Shown: positions 11,607 to 23,147, numbered from the stretch's first letter. The stretch: DNA of 64,000 bases from Phocoena phocoena (GCF_963924675.1 NC_089232.1:30268842-30332841); one strand, 5' to 3'. Translations and numbers: made by a program. The notes: generated by a model not told the origin, from the sequence alone.

Positions 11607-14240
11607 CCCTACCAAACGTAAGGTAGATAGCTAGTGGGAAGCAGCCGCATAGCATAGGGAGATCAGCTCAGTGCTTTGTGACCACCTGGAGGGGTGGGCT
11701 AGGGAGGGTGGGAGGGAGGGAGACGCAAGAGGGAAGAGATATGGGAACATATGTATATGTATAACTGATTTACTTTGTTATAAAGCAGAAACTAACACAC
11801 CATTGTAAAGCAATTATACCCCAATAAAGATGTTTAAAAGTATATATTAATTAATTTAAAAAAAGAAATATGCAGTTGTGTAAATACTCATTATTTCTTC
11901 TTGTTTTGAAAGTATACTACATTGATGACATCATTTTCTATTGGTATGCAAAAAAGTGTTCTTTATATCTTTCTAAGGTTATGAAAGTATTTTTTCTCAT
12001 GTAGGGGCCTCAATACCAGAAAAGTGGGCCAGAAGCTGGGAGTTGGTTTTGATTTAATCTCCACTATCCAGGTAGTGGTCTAGTTACATAGTTCCTGTAC
12101 CCTTTTCATATCTGAAAGATGGGAAATTTAAGAAGAATCGCTTCTCAACAAGATTGAGAAAAGAATTTCAAGCTTTAAAATGATTTTCTGTAAGTGCCAT
12201 ATGAGTGGAAAATATCTGTATCATATATTAGAAGATCTGTGAATACCTGGAATTTCTGCTATTTTGACTATTTCCTCAGCCTTATTTTTGATGGAATTTG
12301 GTTGAAAAATTAAAAATTATATTTTCTCTAGCCTGTCATTAGAAGCATCATAATTCTTAGTAGATCTCATACAAGATCATTCTTTTTTTAATTAATTAAT
12401 ATTTATTTTTGGCTGCGTTGGGTCTTCGTTGCTGCGCGCGGGCTTTCTCTAGTTGCGGCGAGCGGGGGCTACTCTTCGTTGCGGTGTGCGGGCTTCTCAC
12501 TGTGGTGGCTTCCCTTGTTGCAGAGCATGGGCTCTGGGCACACGGGCTTCAATAATGGTGGCCCACAGGCTTAGTAGTTGTGGCGCACGGGCTTAGTTGC
12601 TCTGTGGCATGTGGGATCTTCCCGGACCAGGGCTCGAACCCGTGACACCTGAATTGGCAGGTGGATTCTTAACCACTGTGCCACCAGGGAAGTCCACAAG
12701 ATCATTCTTTTTTTTTTTTTTTTTTTTTTTTGCGGTACGTGGGCCTCTCACTGTTGTGGCCTCCCCCATTGCGGAGCACAGGCTCAGCGGCCATGGCTCA
12801 CGGGCCCAGCCGCTCCACGGCATGTGGGATCTTCCCGGACCGGGACACGAACCCGTGTCCCATGCATCGGCAGGCGGGCTCTCAACCACTGCGCCACCAG
12901 GGAAGCCCCCCGACAAGATCATTCTTAACTGCATAGTAACAACCTCTGAAAGAAAGAGGTAGAGAAAAAACTGGAAGGTGTGAGTCCCACTGGGACAGTA
13001 CGTCTGAGCTCTTCCCCTTTGCTTGCTAGGTGGAAGAGGAGCTGCAGGAGCAAGAATTCTTGGACCGCTGCTTCCAGGAGATGCTGGATGAGGAAGACCA
13101 GGACTGGTTTATTCCATCGCGAGACCTGCCTCAGGCCATGGGACAGTTGCAACAACAGTTAAATGGACTGTCAGTCAGTGATGGTCATGATTCTGAAGAT
13201 ATTTTGGTAAGAGCATATGTAGTTCCACATGTGACATAGTGAAAAGAATGTAGGATTTAGAGTCACAGACTCTCTTTTTGGCCCTACAACCCTGGGCGAG
13301 CTCTGGAGCCCTCTGAGCCGCTGATTCTTCACTCATCACCTGGGCATTAATAAGGGGGTGCGTTGAAGATGCACTGCACCTCTTAAAGCACTGTGCAAAT
13401 GTGATGGTTGCAGCATCACCAACTTTCATTTTCTCCCATGGGCTTTTCAAAGCAGAACTGGGATTAAGGATAAAAATTTGAACATGGAAGAGGTTTGGTT
13501 TCAAATTATCATTTGCTGCTGTCCTTTTCTTTTGCTATCCCTCAAATCTGTATTTATAATTTTGAATGATGCTGTTATAAAAATTGCCTGTTCACTTTGG
13601 AAGGAATATACTCTTAAGAGGCCATCTTCCACTTATAATTAGAAGCCCAGATAAATTAATTCCTTGCATTCCATGTTGACCTAATGTCAGAATTCTGTAA
13701 GTGATATTGTTCTCACACAACTCACTTTCTGAATGATTGTGCCCTGCAGTTTGATGAGGTTTTAGATATTCACAAGATAGTAGATAACCAGAGAGTACAG
13801 AAAGATGAAAAAAAAAAATAGGAAAAAAAAAAAAATAGGGATTGTGGTAACCAAACTACTTTGATGGAGTACTCTGATTTTCATCAAGTTAAGGTACTAA
13901 TAAATTGAAAAAGTATTTTTGGGGTCAAATTTAAATGAAAGCATCATGAAGGAAACAGGAGTCTAAAGTAGGAAGGAGAAAATGAGGTTAGCAGGGCTTA
14001 GTACATCAGAACATTGAGAGCAGCCCAGAAGAAACAACTCAACAACAGCTTGAGTTGCAAGGAATTCTATTTTTTCTCTCCTTGAGGCTGAGAGGAAGGT
14101 ACTGGTAATAACGGAAGCAAGGAAAAATACGTTTTAAAGTACAGCTTGCCTTGGCATTTATTATCTCTTGGTTCTTATTTCAGAGCAAAAGTAACCTGAA
14201 CCCGGATGCCAAGGAATTTATTCCAGGAGTGAAGTACTGA
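9631..14240 (+). CDS. PAIP2B: PAIP2B, poly(A)-binding-protein-interacting protein 2B (three coding exons)
   Basis: Small cytoplasmic translational repressor that binds poly(A)-binding protein (PABPC1) and competes with its partners and with poly(A). Coding exons are 9631-9768, 13030-13206 and 14184-14240, joined in phase 0 at both introns with GT/AG ends, giving 123 codons, the length I recall for human PAIP2B. Seen in the protein: a Ser/Asn-rich N-terminus, then a very acidic stretch at about residues 25-105 that includes [16 protein letters not shown] and [18 protein letters not shown] (the PAM1-type region), and a C-terminal PAM2 motif [12 protein letters not shown] at 108-119 that binds the PABP MLLE domain. 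The ATG at 9631 is chosen because it lies 11 nt inside the exon and begins MNGSS as in the family; an ATG at 9547 in the same frame is intronic. The paralogue PAIP2 is less likely on sequence and on neighbours. Both introns carry retroelements. Confidence 0.96.
11106..11432 (+). mobile_element. CHR-type SINE, ~310-bp form, 5' part of a SINE-L1 chimera
   Basis: Full-length SINE from GGGGACTTCCTAGTGG to a poly(A) of about 23. It begins directly at the end of the left target-site duplication (11091-11106) and has no duplication of its own at its 3' end; see the L1 entry next to it. Confidence 0.9.
11432..11862 (+). mobile_element. Cetartiodactyl L1 3' end, 3' part of a SINE-L1 chimera
   Basis: After an (AT)n joint comes an L1 3' UTR (GGAATTTAAG, AGTGGGAAGCAGCCGC, ATTGTAAAGCAATTATAC, AATAAAGATG) ending in an A-rich tail and the right target-site duplication at 11863-11876. 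A GA microsatellite at 11573-11598 is inside it. Confidence 0.88.
12385..12695 (-). mobile_element. CHR-type SINE, ~310-bp form
   Basis: Tail at left, head at right (CACCAGGGAAGTCC on +). Flanked by the 14-bp direct repeat ACAAGATCATTCTT at 12371-12384 and 12696-12709. Confidence 0.92.
12710..12912 (-). mobile_element. CHR-type SINE, ~200-bp form
   Basis: Tail at left, head at right (CACCAGGGAAGCCCC on +). Flanked by the same 14-bp repeat ACAAGATCATTCTT at 12696-12709 and 12913-12926. The interior lacks the CCGGACGCGCAGG part seen in other copies. Confidence 0.92.
13030..13206 (+). CDS. PAIP2B: PAIP2B coding exon 2 (residues 47-105)
   Basis: Acceptor TTGCTAG at 13029 and donor TTG|GTAAGA at 13206/13207; 177 nt, both ends phase 0. 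It encodes the Glu/Asp-rich segment starting [10 protein letters not shown] and ending DGHDSEDIL. It starts about 100 bp downstream of two back-to-back SINE insertions. Confidence 0.95.
14184..14240 (+). CDS. PAIP2B: PAIP2B last coding exon (residues 106-123 and stop)
   Basis: Acceptor TTATTTCAG at 14183. It encodes [18 protein letters not shown] and a TGA at 14238-14240. This exon carries the whole PAM2 motif; Leu110 and Phe117 are the two anchor residues expected for MLLE binding. Confidence 0.95.
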   Translation, partial: SKSNLNPDAKEFIPGVKY

Positions 14241-15780
14241 GCTGACAGAAAGCTTTGAGGAGAACTTGTATGTCCCCACATCTGGGGACAACGCTGCACA
14301 AAAAGGCGGAGCTGAAGAGGGGGGCGGGACGGGCAAGGGGTGCACAGCGGGGGAAAGGGGACAGTGGTTTAACTCGACACTGTGATTGGAGTAACTAATG
14401 TGCTCAGTCTTTCTCTACAAGCCTCTGAGTATTTCTCTTTTGTTCTACTGACTTTCATTTGGAGCAATTTCCTATTATTATTAGCTTTTTGATTTAGGGA
14501 AATTGCAATTCCCGCCCCCCCCTCCTCCGTCAGGAATGTTCTGCTGTATGTGTTTAAACAAAATAAGCTGACCAAGAAAATCTGGGTGTTTAAGAATGCC
14601 CTTCCCGCTCTGCTGTATACTTACCAAGGGCAATGAACACCTGGAGCACTACTTACTCAGTCTGTTAAGCTGGATGGGAAGAGGAATGAGTGGAAGAAGC
14701 AGGTATTGTAAACCAGAATGCACAGCTCCGTGATCCCTGGGAGTTTCCTGTGATGAGCTGGGATCACCAGTGGCCTGCTGAGCCCATGTCTCCCTGCCTG
14801 AACCCCATTCAAGAAAACACAGGCTTAAAGTACTGGAAACCAATAGGAGCAACTTTCATCAGCCATCTGGTTGATGAAAGTTGTAAAGCAGGAGAGGACT
14901 GGGATGGTGATTGTCACCTGAGCCGTTCAGTTACTGTTGGCCTACTCTTAAGCCTCTGTTTACAGCTACCATCAGACTCAAAATTTACAAGGTAAAAGAG
15001 CACTAGAGTGGATTTGCCATTTCGTCTCATGGTGTCTAGTCCCCTGTCTCCCCTCCACCCCAACCCTACTCTGTTTTTGAGAAAAGGTAATGTTACCAAA
15101 GGTGTACGAGAGGCATGTGGTGCTGGCCATCAGCGTCAGCCTGGAGAAGTCATCCTTGAATCCTCTTAGTTATGTCTTAAATTTATTTTGACAGTTTTTT
15201 TCCAGCCCCATGAGGACTTGGTCCACCTGGTACCTTACTTTCCTTAGAAAGGTTTGTGCACTTTCACAAGTCAATGTATTTTTCAGGACACTAGCAAGGA
15301 GCTCAGTTCACAGTTTGGATGCTTCTTCCCACCTTACAGAATTATGCAGAAGAACTCCAAAAAAGCCTAGAAGAGCGAGTCCCGTTTGACCCTGTGACTG
15401 TGTGACCCACCAGGACAGTTGCGGCAGTTATAAAATTTTGCTGTTCCCACATACCCAGGTTTTTGAGTTTTCTAGGTTGGACTTTCTGGGTGTGTTCCTT
15501 TCCTGCCCACAAGTCACAGGGGTTTTTGTTGTCGTTGTTGATACTCATAAGGAACTAAACTTGGCCCAGGAGCTGCCTTTGTGTGCTAGAGGAGTCGGTG
15601 GGAGAGTCAGGTCTAAAAGAGAGCATGTCCAGTCCTGGCCGTTCTCCCAGGACGGGCAAGGACTTGCAGGGGCCTGAGGAGGACAGTGGCTTCTGTATGA
15701 CTGCCACTGTCTTGTGTGATAGGCCTGTCAGGAAAACATCATGTAACTTGAAATAAAGTCTGTGTAAATTCAGTATGTGG
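14241..15780 (+). other. PAIP2B: PAIP2B 3' UTR, proximal form
   Basis: Non-coding sequence after the stop, reaching an AATAAA at 15752-15757. It holds a G-rich run at 14319-14362. A second AATAAA at 19808-19813 could serve a longer 3' UTR of about 5.6 kb; the original human cDNA (KIAA1155, from memory) was long, which would fit. Which end is used cannot be read from sequence alone. Confidence 0.6.
15752..15757 (+). promoter_or_regulatory. PAIP2B: Poly(A) signal AATAAA, PAIP2B candidate proximal site
   Basis: AATAAA about 1.5 kb after the PAIP2B stop, in the sequence GAAATAAAGTCTGTG, with GT-rich bases just downstream. Confidence 0.55.
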
Positions 15781-18603
15781 ATGTGGGACAGAGGTTGGAA
15801 GGAACGGACTAGGGTTTGGAAAATTTAAGAATTTCTCCTTTTTCTTATGAGGTCCCTTGTTGACTTTTTGAGCAGCCACAGGTTTATGTCAGATTGAAAA
15901 TATGAACCCACATCTTTTCCTTGTTTGAGTCTTTAGGATGGCATCATTTGAAAAATGCCCTTCCTTGTTAGGTCACAATGTCATAGGAGAGTAGTTTAGG
16001 GAGCTCATACTGTCAGATGTGCTCATGAATTCCCAAAGTCTCTACCTCGAGAGAATGGAACTCTTAACTCGTTTTCAGGCAGGGCTACAAATAAAGAAAT
16101 GTCTCAATTCCAGCTTCAGCTTTCAGCTGGAATTGTTGCCTCTGATAAGGAGAGGACCTAGGAAGTGTGGAAATAGAGGTCTCTTTCTTCCAGGGCCGCT
16201 TTTCCTCCTTCAATCTGCATTAACTTGTCCAAGCTCAGAATTCTGAAGGCTGCTGGAAATGTGTTGGGATTGCAGAAAGAGCCATTGTCTAGACCGTGGT
16301 GTCTCCATCACAAAGAGCACCATGGATTCTTGTGTGGCTCCTGGTCTGGGAAGTCCTACAGGGATCCAGATGGAGCCGTTTCTTCATCCTGAAGCAGGCT
16401 TGCCCTTCTGACACCAGGATAGGCTAAGGTATTAGGTGTAGTTCAAAGGGCTTGTTTTCCCATCTGCTGTGGGGTTTCATCTAGGATGTCAGCGTGGTTG
16501 CACAAGGCATATTTGGTCAGGACTAAGAAATCTTCCTTCCAGCCAAGCAGTGGAACCTGAGGGCTGGCCGTTCCAGTCCCACTCAGACACAGTGCGCTGA
16601 CTCAATATCAGGAAGCAGCTAGCAGTGTGACCCCCTTCTTAATGTGTAGGTTTGTGCTTCCAGCGGTTCCTCTTGTAGCGTGACCTTTTTCTCCATCTAT
16701 TTTATGTTGTGAGGTGGGAGCACAATTGTCACCCAGACCACAGGCCCAGCTATAGTCAGAGTTTGCCAACTCCTTAACAGGAAATGCGTGTGGGTCTTAT
16801 TGGATCTTCACTGGGGAAAGGCTGGGAACCTCTATCTCAGACTTCTCCTCATAGGAGAGGTTCTGGGTGCAAGCCAAACTAGACACCTTTACCTTTTAAG
16901 GATGAGGCTGGTATTATAAGTGATGATTTTGATATTGAACTTAAGCCACTACTCTAAGTTTTTTTAATTGGCAACTAGAAGTTTAAGTATAGAAACAGAA
17001 TATGTATTTTCAACAATTGCCAATTCTGGCTGGTCCAAGTGTTAGTTTATTAGTGACTGATTTTGTGATTATTGGACTCTAAAACTCCAAAATGAAAATG
17101 ATTTTATCTCCTGCTCTTCAAGGGGTAAAAAACAAAAGAAATACCTTTTATTTTCTCCTGCCCTTTGAACTGCAGCAGAAAACTTGATAGATACAGCCTA
17201 GGCCTGAGCACCTGCACCTTTGGGTCTTTGGAGCAGTTTCTGACTGTGGCAGTTGACTTTCGGGGATCACATAAGGTCAAACCCAAAAAGATTGCAAGGA
17301 AAAGGCTGGACCTTTGCAGCACCTTTAGTTTCCAAAGTCAAAACAGCTGGGGGTCCCATTAATTAAGGTTACAATGCTAATTATAACTTTAAAATGTTTT
17401 TAGAGGTAATCAGCATTTTTCAAATTGTGTATTGCTATAATGTCAAAGTTCTGTCTTGATTTTGAAGATGCTGGGAAGTAAGGAGGTGAGTCAAACACTC
17501 TGACTTCAGAGTAGAAATTAATATATGTCGGGAAAGTTGTGTGAAGAAGTAGCCAAAGGAAACAGCTTGACTGAATCTTCTTGCATTGGTGGTGCTGCAA
17601 GGCCCATGTAGAAACATCAGGAGCCCAGGAATCTACACTCCTGAGATGGGAGGGGGCAAGTGTTCTTCAATAAGGGTCCTGGCATCACGGGTTGATAATG
17701 TTGCTTGGTTAGGTTATGCTGATGTATGGGTTCAGGCAGAGACCTGACAAATTTGACCAAGATTTGGAGACGGGCACCTTTTGGGAAAGACTGTGTATTC
17801 CTAGCCACTCTCCCCCGGGATAAATGTAGACCTCGTTAGTTTGGGAAGTTGATGGAGAGAGCAGGAGGGTTGACTGGGATCTGGTGAGCATCAGGAACCT
17901 TGGTCTCCTCCTACCTCTGCCCACGGTTACCCATGTGAATCGTTTCCCCTCTCAGAGATCATTAGTTCTCCTGGTCCCTGGGTACTACGCAGAGTACTTT
18001 TCTGCAGCCAGTGCTCTGCTGCCTTGTGAATTTCATCACAATTTTGTACGGTTTTTTTTTCCCCACATTTGTTTTTAATCTTCTGTCTTTATTTCTCCCA
18101 TCTTGAATCTGCAATTAGTGACAAAGGACAGGGGAATAGGAGGCTGACCCAAGGAAACACTCAAGTTTCCTGCTTGTTACTTGGCCTCTGCCCTCACTGC
18201 TGTCCCCAGTCGAGATTTTAGGGGGGTGCATACAAATAGGACAGCTGAGTACACTGATCTCTATGGGGCGTTAGCCAAGTGATTCACCACCCTACTCCAG
18301 GGGACAGAAGATAAATCTACAAAGGGACAGATGCACCATCTTTATTTTAAAAGAAAAAGCCCCTTTAGATTTTGTTACTAGGAGTCTCATTTGTGAGGTC
18401 TGCTGAGTTTTCTTCCCCGATCCTACCTTCTTACTGGCTACCTTTTAATATTATAAATAGTAAAGAAACATTCTAGGCTATGTACTATAAAAGAGTACAA
18501 TGTTTTCACTCTGTAACTCAACACTAATTGATAATCCTGTCCTGTTGATTGTGAGCCTTCAGAAATGTTTAATGCTTGACGGGTGGTTTGCGAGACAGGG
18601 ACT

Positions 18604-18990
18604 TTTTTTTTTAAACAACTTTATTGAGGCATATTTTACATAACATAAAATTCACCCATTTCAAGTGTACAATTCAGTGATTTTAGTAACTTTCCTCAGT
18701 GGCACAGCCATACAGTTCTCAGTTTTAGAACATTTTCATCCCCCTCAATAAGATCCTTCATGCCTATTTACATGATAATACCTGTTCCTAGCTCTAGGGA
18801 ATCACTAATCTTTCTGTCGCTATAAATTTGCCTTTTCTGGACATCATCTCAATGAAATCACACAAAATGTGGTCTCTTGTAGCTGGCTTTTTTCAGTTAT
18901 ATTTTCGAGGTTCACCCATGACATAACTTGTGTTAGTAGTTTGTTCCTTTTTTGTTGCTAAATAATATTCCATTGATGGGTATATGTTTC
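18604..18990 (-). repeat. L1 3' fragment, antisense
   Basis: On + it reads AACTTTATTGAGGCATATT, AAATTCACCCATTTCAAG, CATTTTCATCCCCCTCA and AATATTCCATTGATGGG, the reverse of an old L1 3' UTR. It lies in the possible long PAIP2B 3' UTR. Confidence 0.65.
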
Positions 18991-19807
18991 GTCACCAGGG
19001 GGTCTTTTAAAATTGGATTTCAACCTCCTGGTCTAAGTGGAACCCTGAGAACATAGGGCTCCTGGCGGGACTGCTGCGCATGTCAAAGGGACGGCCTATC
19101 AGAACCAGCTTCGTCATCAGAAGCTCCGCGAGGAGCCTGACCTGCTGCAGAAACTTTTATAATTTTGCAACTTCCTTTTTACATGAAACTTCTGTGCTGT
19201 CTACACATCGGGCTTCTGAAGCATCTGATAATTAGCTTAATAAGTTAATGAGCATGTGTTTGAGTGGACAAGAAAGTGAAACCATCAATACTGTGTTGAA
19301 TATGTTTTCCTCCCCGACAAAATGGAGGAATCTCAGAACTTGCTCAATAGCGTCGTCTCCATTACAAAGCGGAACATGTGTTAAAGACCGTGCTGCCTTT
19401 GTTAGACCAATTTGGAAGGAAAGAGGCCAGCCGGCAGAGGCGGTCAGGAGGAGAAAGGGAGTGGACTTTGCGGTACATCCCAGCGGGTCTGTGCACGGCC
19501 CACGCATCTGCTGTTGTGGACGGTGACGCGCCGAGCGTGCCAGGGCAGCTCAGCACCTCCAGCAGGCCCAGGCCTGGACTTTGGACCTTTATCCCTATTT
19601 CTCAAGTGTTTTAAAAGCTGTTTTTGTTCCTTTTTTTTCCCTAAATACACATCACATGGTAGTTATTAATACTTTGGGGGAGGGGCAGGACTTTAAAAGT
19701 GAAGAAAATACTTTTCATAAAAATATCAAAAATGGAAAAAAAGTTACTTTTTTAAAAATTTGCTATACAAACCAAATGGCAGCTGTTGAAAATCTCATTA
19801 AAATGAG

Positions 19808-19813
19808 AATAAA
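19808..19813 (+). promoter_or_regulatory. PAIP2B: Poly(A) signal AATAAA, PAIP2B candidate distal site
   Basis: AATAAA on the + strand before the convergent NAGK gene. It would end a long PAIP2B 3' UTR that includes an old antisense L1 piece at 18604-18990. Use is inferred, not shown. Confidence 0.35.
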
Positions 19814-19974
19814 ATGCATTTGCTGGCAGTGGTACCCTTTTTCCTACAGTTGGGTCATTATATCATATTGCAAGGGGCCGTATGCGTGGTATGTGTTTGA
19901 TTTTGTCTCAACGTGGATCACAGTTTTAGTTGCCTAATTTTCCATTCTAAATGGTGTTACAAAGTAGTACAAGC

Positions 19975-20160
19975 ATTGTGTTGGAAGTCACAGACCTGAG
20001 TGAATCCCACCTGCACCACTTTGTGCCTTTGGCCTGAACCTGTTTATTGGTAAAGGTGTGACACCTTCCTCCTGGGGGCTATTGTGAAAATTAGACCAAA
20101 TTTAATTTCAAAATACTGCCTGGCATATGATAGGCACTTAATACATGGTAGTGATAGTGG
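19975..20160 (+). repeat. MIR-like SINE relic
   Basis: Contains AAGTCACAGACCTGAGTGAATCC, a TGCCTTTGGCCTGAACCTGTTT-like core block and TGCCTGGCATATGATAGGCAC at the 3' end; order and orientation fit MIR. Confidence 0.5.
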
Positions 20161-20199
20161 CAATAATGTGTGTGGCTTTGAACAGAGGCGGTAACAGGA

Positions 20200-21362
20200 A
20201 ATCCTTGGGTTTGAAGGGCAATTGGATAGCTGATATTTTCCTGTTCCTGGGGAAAACTGACTCATCTAGAAAACAAGTAAAGGGCTTCTGTATCTGCCTT
20301 TCAACTACTGAACAAGTTTGAGAACCTGCTAGGTACCAAGCATTGTCCTGGGTACCAGGGCTGCTGGAGTTAACAGGCAGACATCATCCTTGCTCTTGAG
20401 AAGGTTGGTTAGTCTGGTAACTCTTACTCGGTTTACACCTAGCTTGAATCTCCCAATGATTCTCCGAGGGGCTTTACAGTAAAAAGATCATGGGACCAGA
20501 CCACAGCCAATGGGTTTTGTTTTGAGTGCTTTTATTTGCCTCCTTCGTACAATCAGGTTTAAAAAAATCTGAGCTAACTTGCCTATTTACAGCTTTTTTA
20601 GATAGTTATGTCTATACAGGGCCTAACTATTCACAGCCTTACAGACGTGAATGGTGTATTCATTCACTTAAAATTTTCATTAAACTAAGTACATTAAAGA
20701 GAAGTGCAGATATTGTAAGCAGTATAGTCCATAAATTTTTACCAACTTTCTGTTGGTATAAGGTGTAACGGTATACTCATTTTTAATCCTTATATTAAAA
20801 ATCCTTAGAGCACTCATCACAGCTAGAAGACGTTCAGTGAACATTTGCTGAATGGATGGCGCAGATGAGGCCGTGCTGTCCACGAGATCACACAGGTAGA
20901 TGAAGGCAGTGCCGGCCTCTTCAAGTCCAGTTCTTGTTCCCAGCTCTCTTGTTTGGCTGTTAGAAGCTCAGATGAGATGAATACATACATATTTAATGCC
21001 TTGGCAGTGCAGAATCCCATTAATTGCTCCTGATATCTTATTAGTGAAGGAGATTATAAGTTTAAAATTAAAGGGGGAGAACCTCATCAAAAATCACTTA
21101 TGACCTGCACTGCAACCTCTGTGTAACAGAGCCTAACTGGAGAATAAGCTACCCCATCACATCTCCTTTGACCAAAGGAAAAAGAAACACAAAGTGACCT
21201 TATGCAGTTTAACATTGCCTTCATTTTTTCAACTAATATTTAGTGAATACTTATGAGCTGGCACTAGAAAGTCAGTCAAGCTGTGCTCTAAGCCCTCCAC
21301 TGTCCATCTGGAATAGTAGAGCCTGGACAATGGTAAGGAAGTGATGGCTGTACCCTGAAGAA
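20200..21362. other. Intergenic DNA between PAIP2B and NAGK
   Basis: No conserved coding sequence or recognised repeat apart from short AT-rich stretches. No MCEE or MPHOSPH10 exon is seen. Confidence 0.5.
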
Positions 21363-21373
21363 CATAAATATCT

Positions 21374-21584
21374 TTTTTTTTTTTTTTTTTTTTTTTTTGT
21401 GGTACGAGGGCCTCTCACTGTTGTGGCCTCTCCCGTTGCGGAGCACAGGCTCCGGACGCGCAGGCTCAGCGGCCACGACTCACGGGCCCAGCCACTCCAC
21501 GGCATGTGGGATCCTCCCGGACCGGGGCACGAACTCGCGTCCCCTGCATCGGCAGGCGGACTCTCAACCACTGTGCCACAAGCC
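21374..21584 (-). mobile_element. CHR-type SINE, ~200-bp form
   Basis: Tail at left. Target-site duplication CATAAATATCT at 21363-21373 and 21585-21595, exact over 11 bp. A few bases near the 5' head (the CAGGGA block) are deleted. Confidence 0.92.
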
Positions 21585-22009
21585 CATAAATATCTCTTTT
21601 TAAACTCTTCACCAATAGTTTTAGATTATAAATCCGAAGTACTGCTTGATCCTGGTCCTGAGATCATGTGAAGACTTCTCCAAAGTTCACCACTCATCAG
21701 TAAGTGTTATCAGGACTGAGATGGAGCAAAGGCACTCTGCTGTGTCCCTGACTCCTTGCAAGCTTTTTAGCTGATGATGTACTGGTGACTTGCTGAGAGC
21801 TGACCCCAGTGGTCTGGGCCATACCTAGATGTGAAGAGGGCTGGCTGTCCCTTCAGAAGGGACTTGTCTTGAGTTCTTATTGTTGTGTTGAGCTAGAGCT
21901 GATGGGACAAGAGCCGCTACCGTTGTGTTCTAGACAGTGAAATAAGTGTCATCTGACTTGGGAAACAAGTATTCAAGACTCCGTTGAGAGCCTAATCAGA
22001 GCTCCAAAA

Positions 22010-22215
22010 TTATTGGGTAGAGCTCTCTCAAGTGCAGATCCTGGACCTCTGCAGCAGAAATTACTCAAGGTATTTGGTAGAAATGAAAATCCCCCATCTC
22101 ATCTCATCCTTGACCTAATGAATCAGACACCTCATGGACGGGGGAAAAAATAGAAACCTGAGTTTAAAACAAGCTCGTGAATAACTGATGCACAGCAGTT
22201 TGAGAACTGACGTTT
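22010..22215. repeat. MER20-like hAT DNA-transposon relic
   Basis: Has the pattern of AATCAGACACCTCATGG, CTGAGTTTAAAACAAGC and an end CAGCAGTTTGAGAACTGA, as in short MER20-type elements; diverged. Confidence 0.4.
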
Positions 22216-23027
22216 AGGACATGACCCATGCCTCTAACAGCTTACACTCCAGACACCTGGAGAGGCAGCCACTGTAGATCGAGACTCTGGCTTCAGTCTT
22301 CGCCAAGCAGCACGGGCAGAACAGGAAGCTCTGGGCTTGTCTTGACCAATCAAACTGCAGTATCCAGAGGACAGGAAATCATGTCTGCTCCTCACTGATG
22401 TTCATCATTCCCGCTGCCACACAACAGTGTCATCCTGTAACCAGAGCCAGGCCAGCAGTCACCAGGAACACGTAGGCTGCCTAGTTGTGTCTAGTTGGCC
22501 TTCTTGGATATCAGCCATCCTCACAACTTCTTAAGAGCTCATTCATGCAGAAAAGCTGCAAAATGTGCTGTTCACCTGTAAGTACCAAATCCAGTGAGGT
22601 AAAAATTCTCCCAGATTAGAATTGTACCCTGTCCCCTAAATCCTACTGGGACTATCAAGAGAGGGTGTGATATAGCTAAGGTTATTGCTGGTGATGTTCT
22701 CCATGGACAACACTTAGTTCCACTAAAAATGGTCAGGCAGCTATCTTGACCCTTACCTTTGACTGGAGAAAACTGAGATCACAGGTTAACTGGCAGCCAC
22801 ATGGCGTAAGTATCTAACGTGGTGGGCAGGGGCAGCACACAGGTTATCTGCCTAACTGTGTGGCGAGCAGATTGCAGACCACAGGCCAAGCATCTGGGGG
22901 TGGGGCTTTAAACCCTGGGCTAAAACCATCTCTGAGCCCTCTGGGATACCTGCTGGCAGGTGAGCTGAGGATGTACACGGCAAACGTACTTGATAACACA
23001 ATCCAACTGGGGAGTGGGTAAAGTGCG

Positions 23028-23033
23028 TTTATT
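23028..23033 (-). promoter_or_regulatory. NAGK: NAGK poly(A) signal AATAAA
   Basis: AATAAA on the minus strand 115 nt after the stop, giving a short 3' UTR of about 0.13 kb. It is the first such signal after the stop. Confidence 0.75.
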
Positions 23034-23147
23034 TTCTTCTGTATGTTTCTTTTTCAAAACAAAGAAAAGGAAAAGGAGAAAAAGCCTCCTGCCTTCCAGC
23101 ACCCAATGTCCACTGGGCTTGGAGGGGGTGGAGCCAGGGCCAGCCCC

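Noticed and set aside
18990..19006. CACCAGGGGGTC resembling a CTCF site
   Set aside because: Differs from the core at two or more positions, including the conserved final GGC, and lies at an L1 edge.
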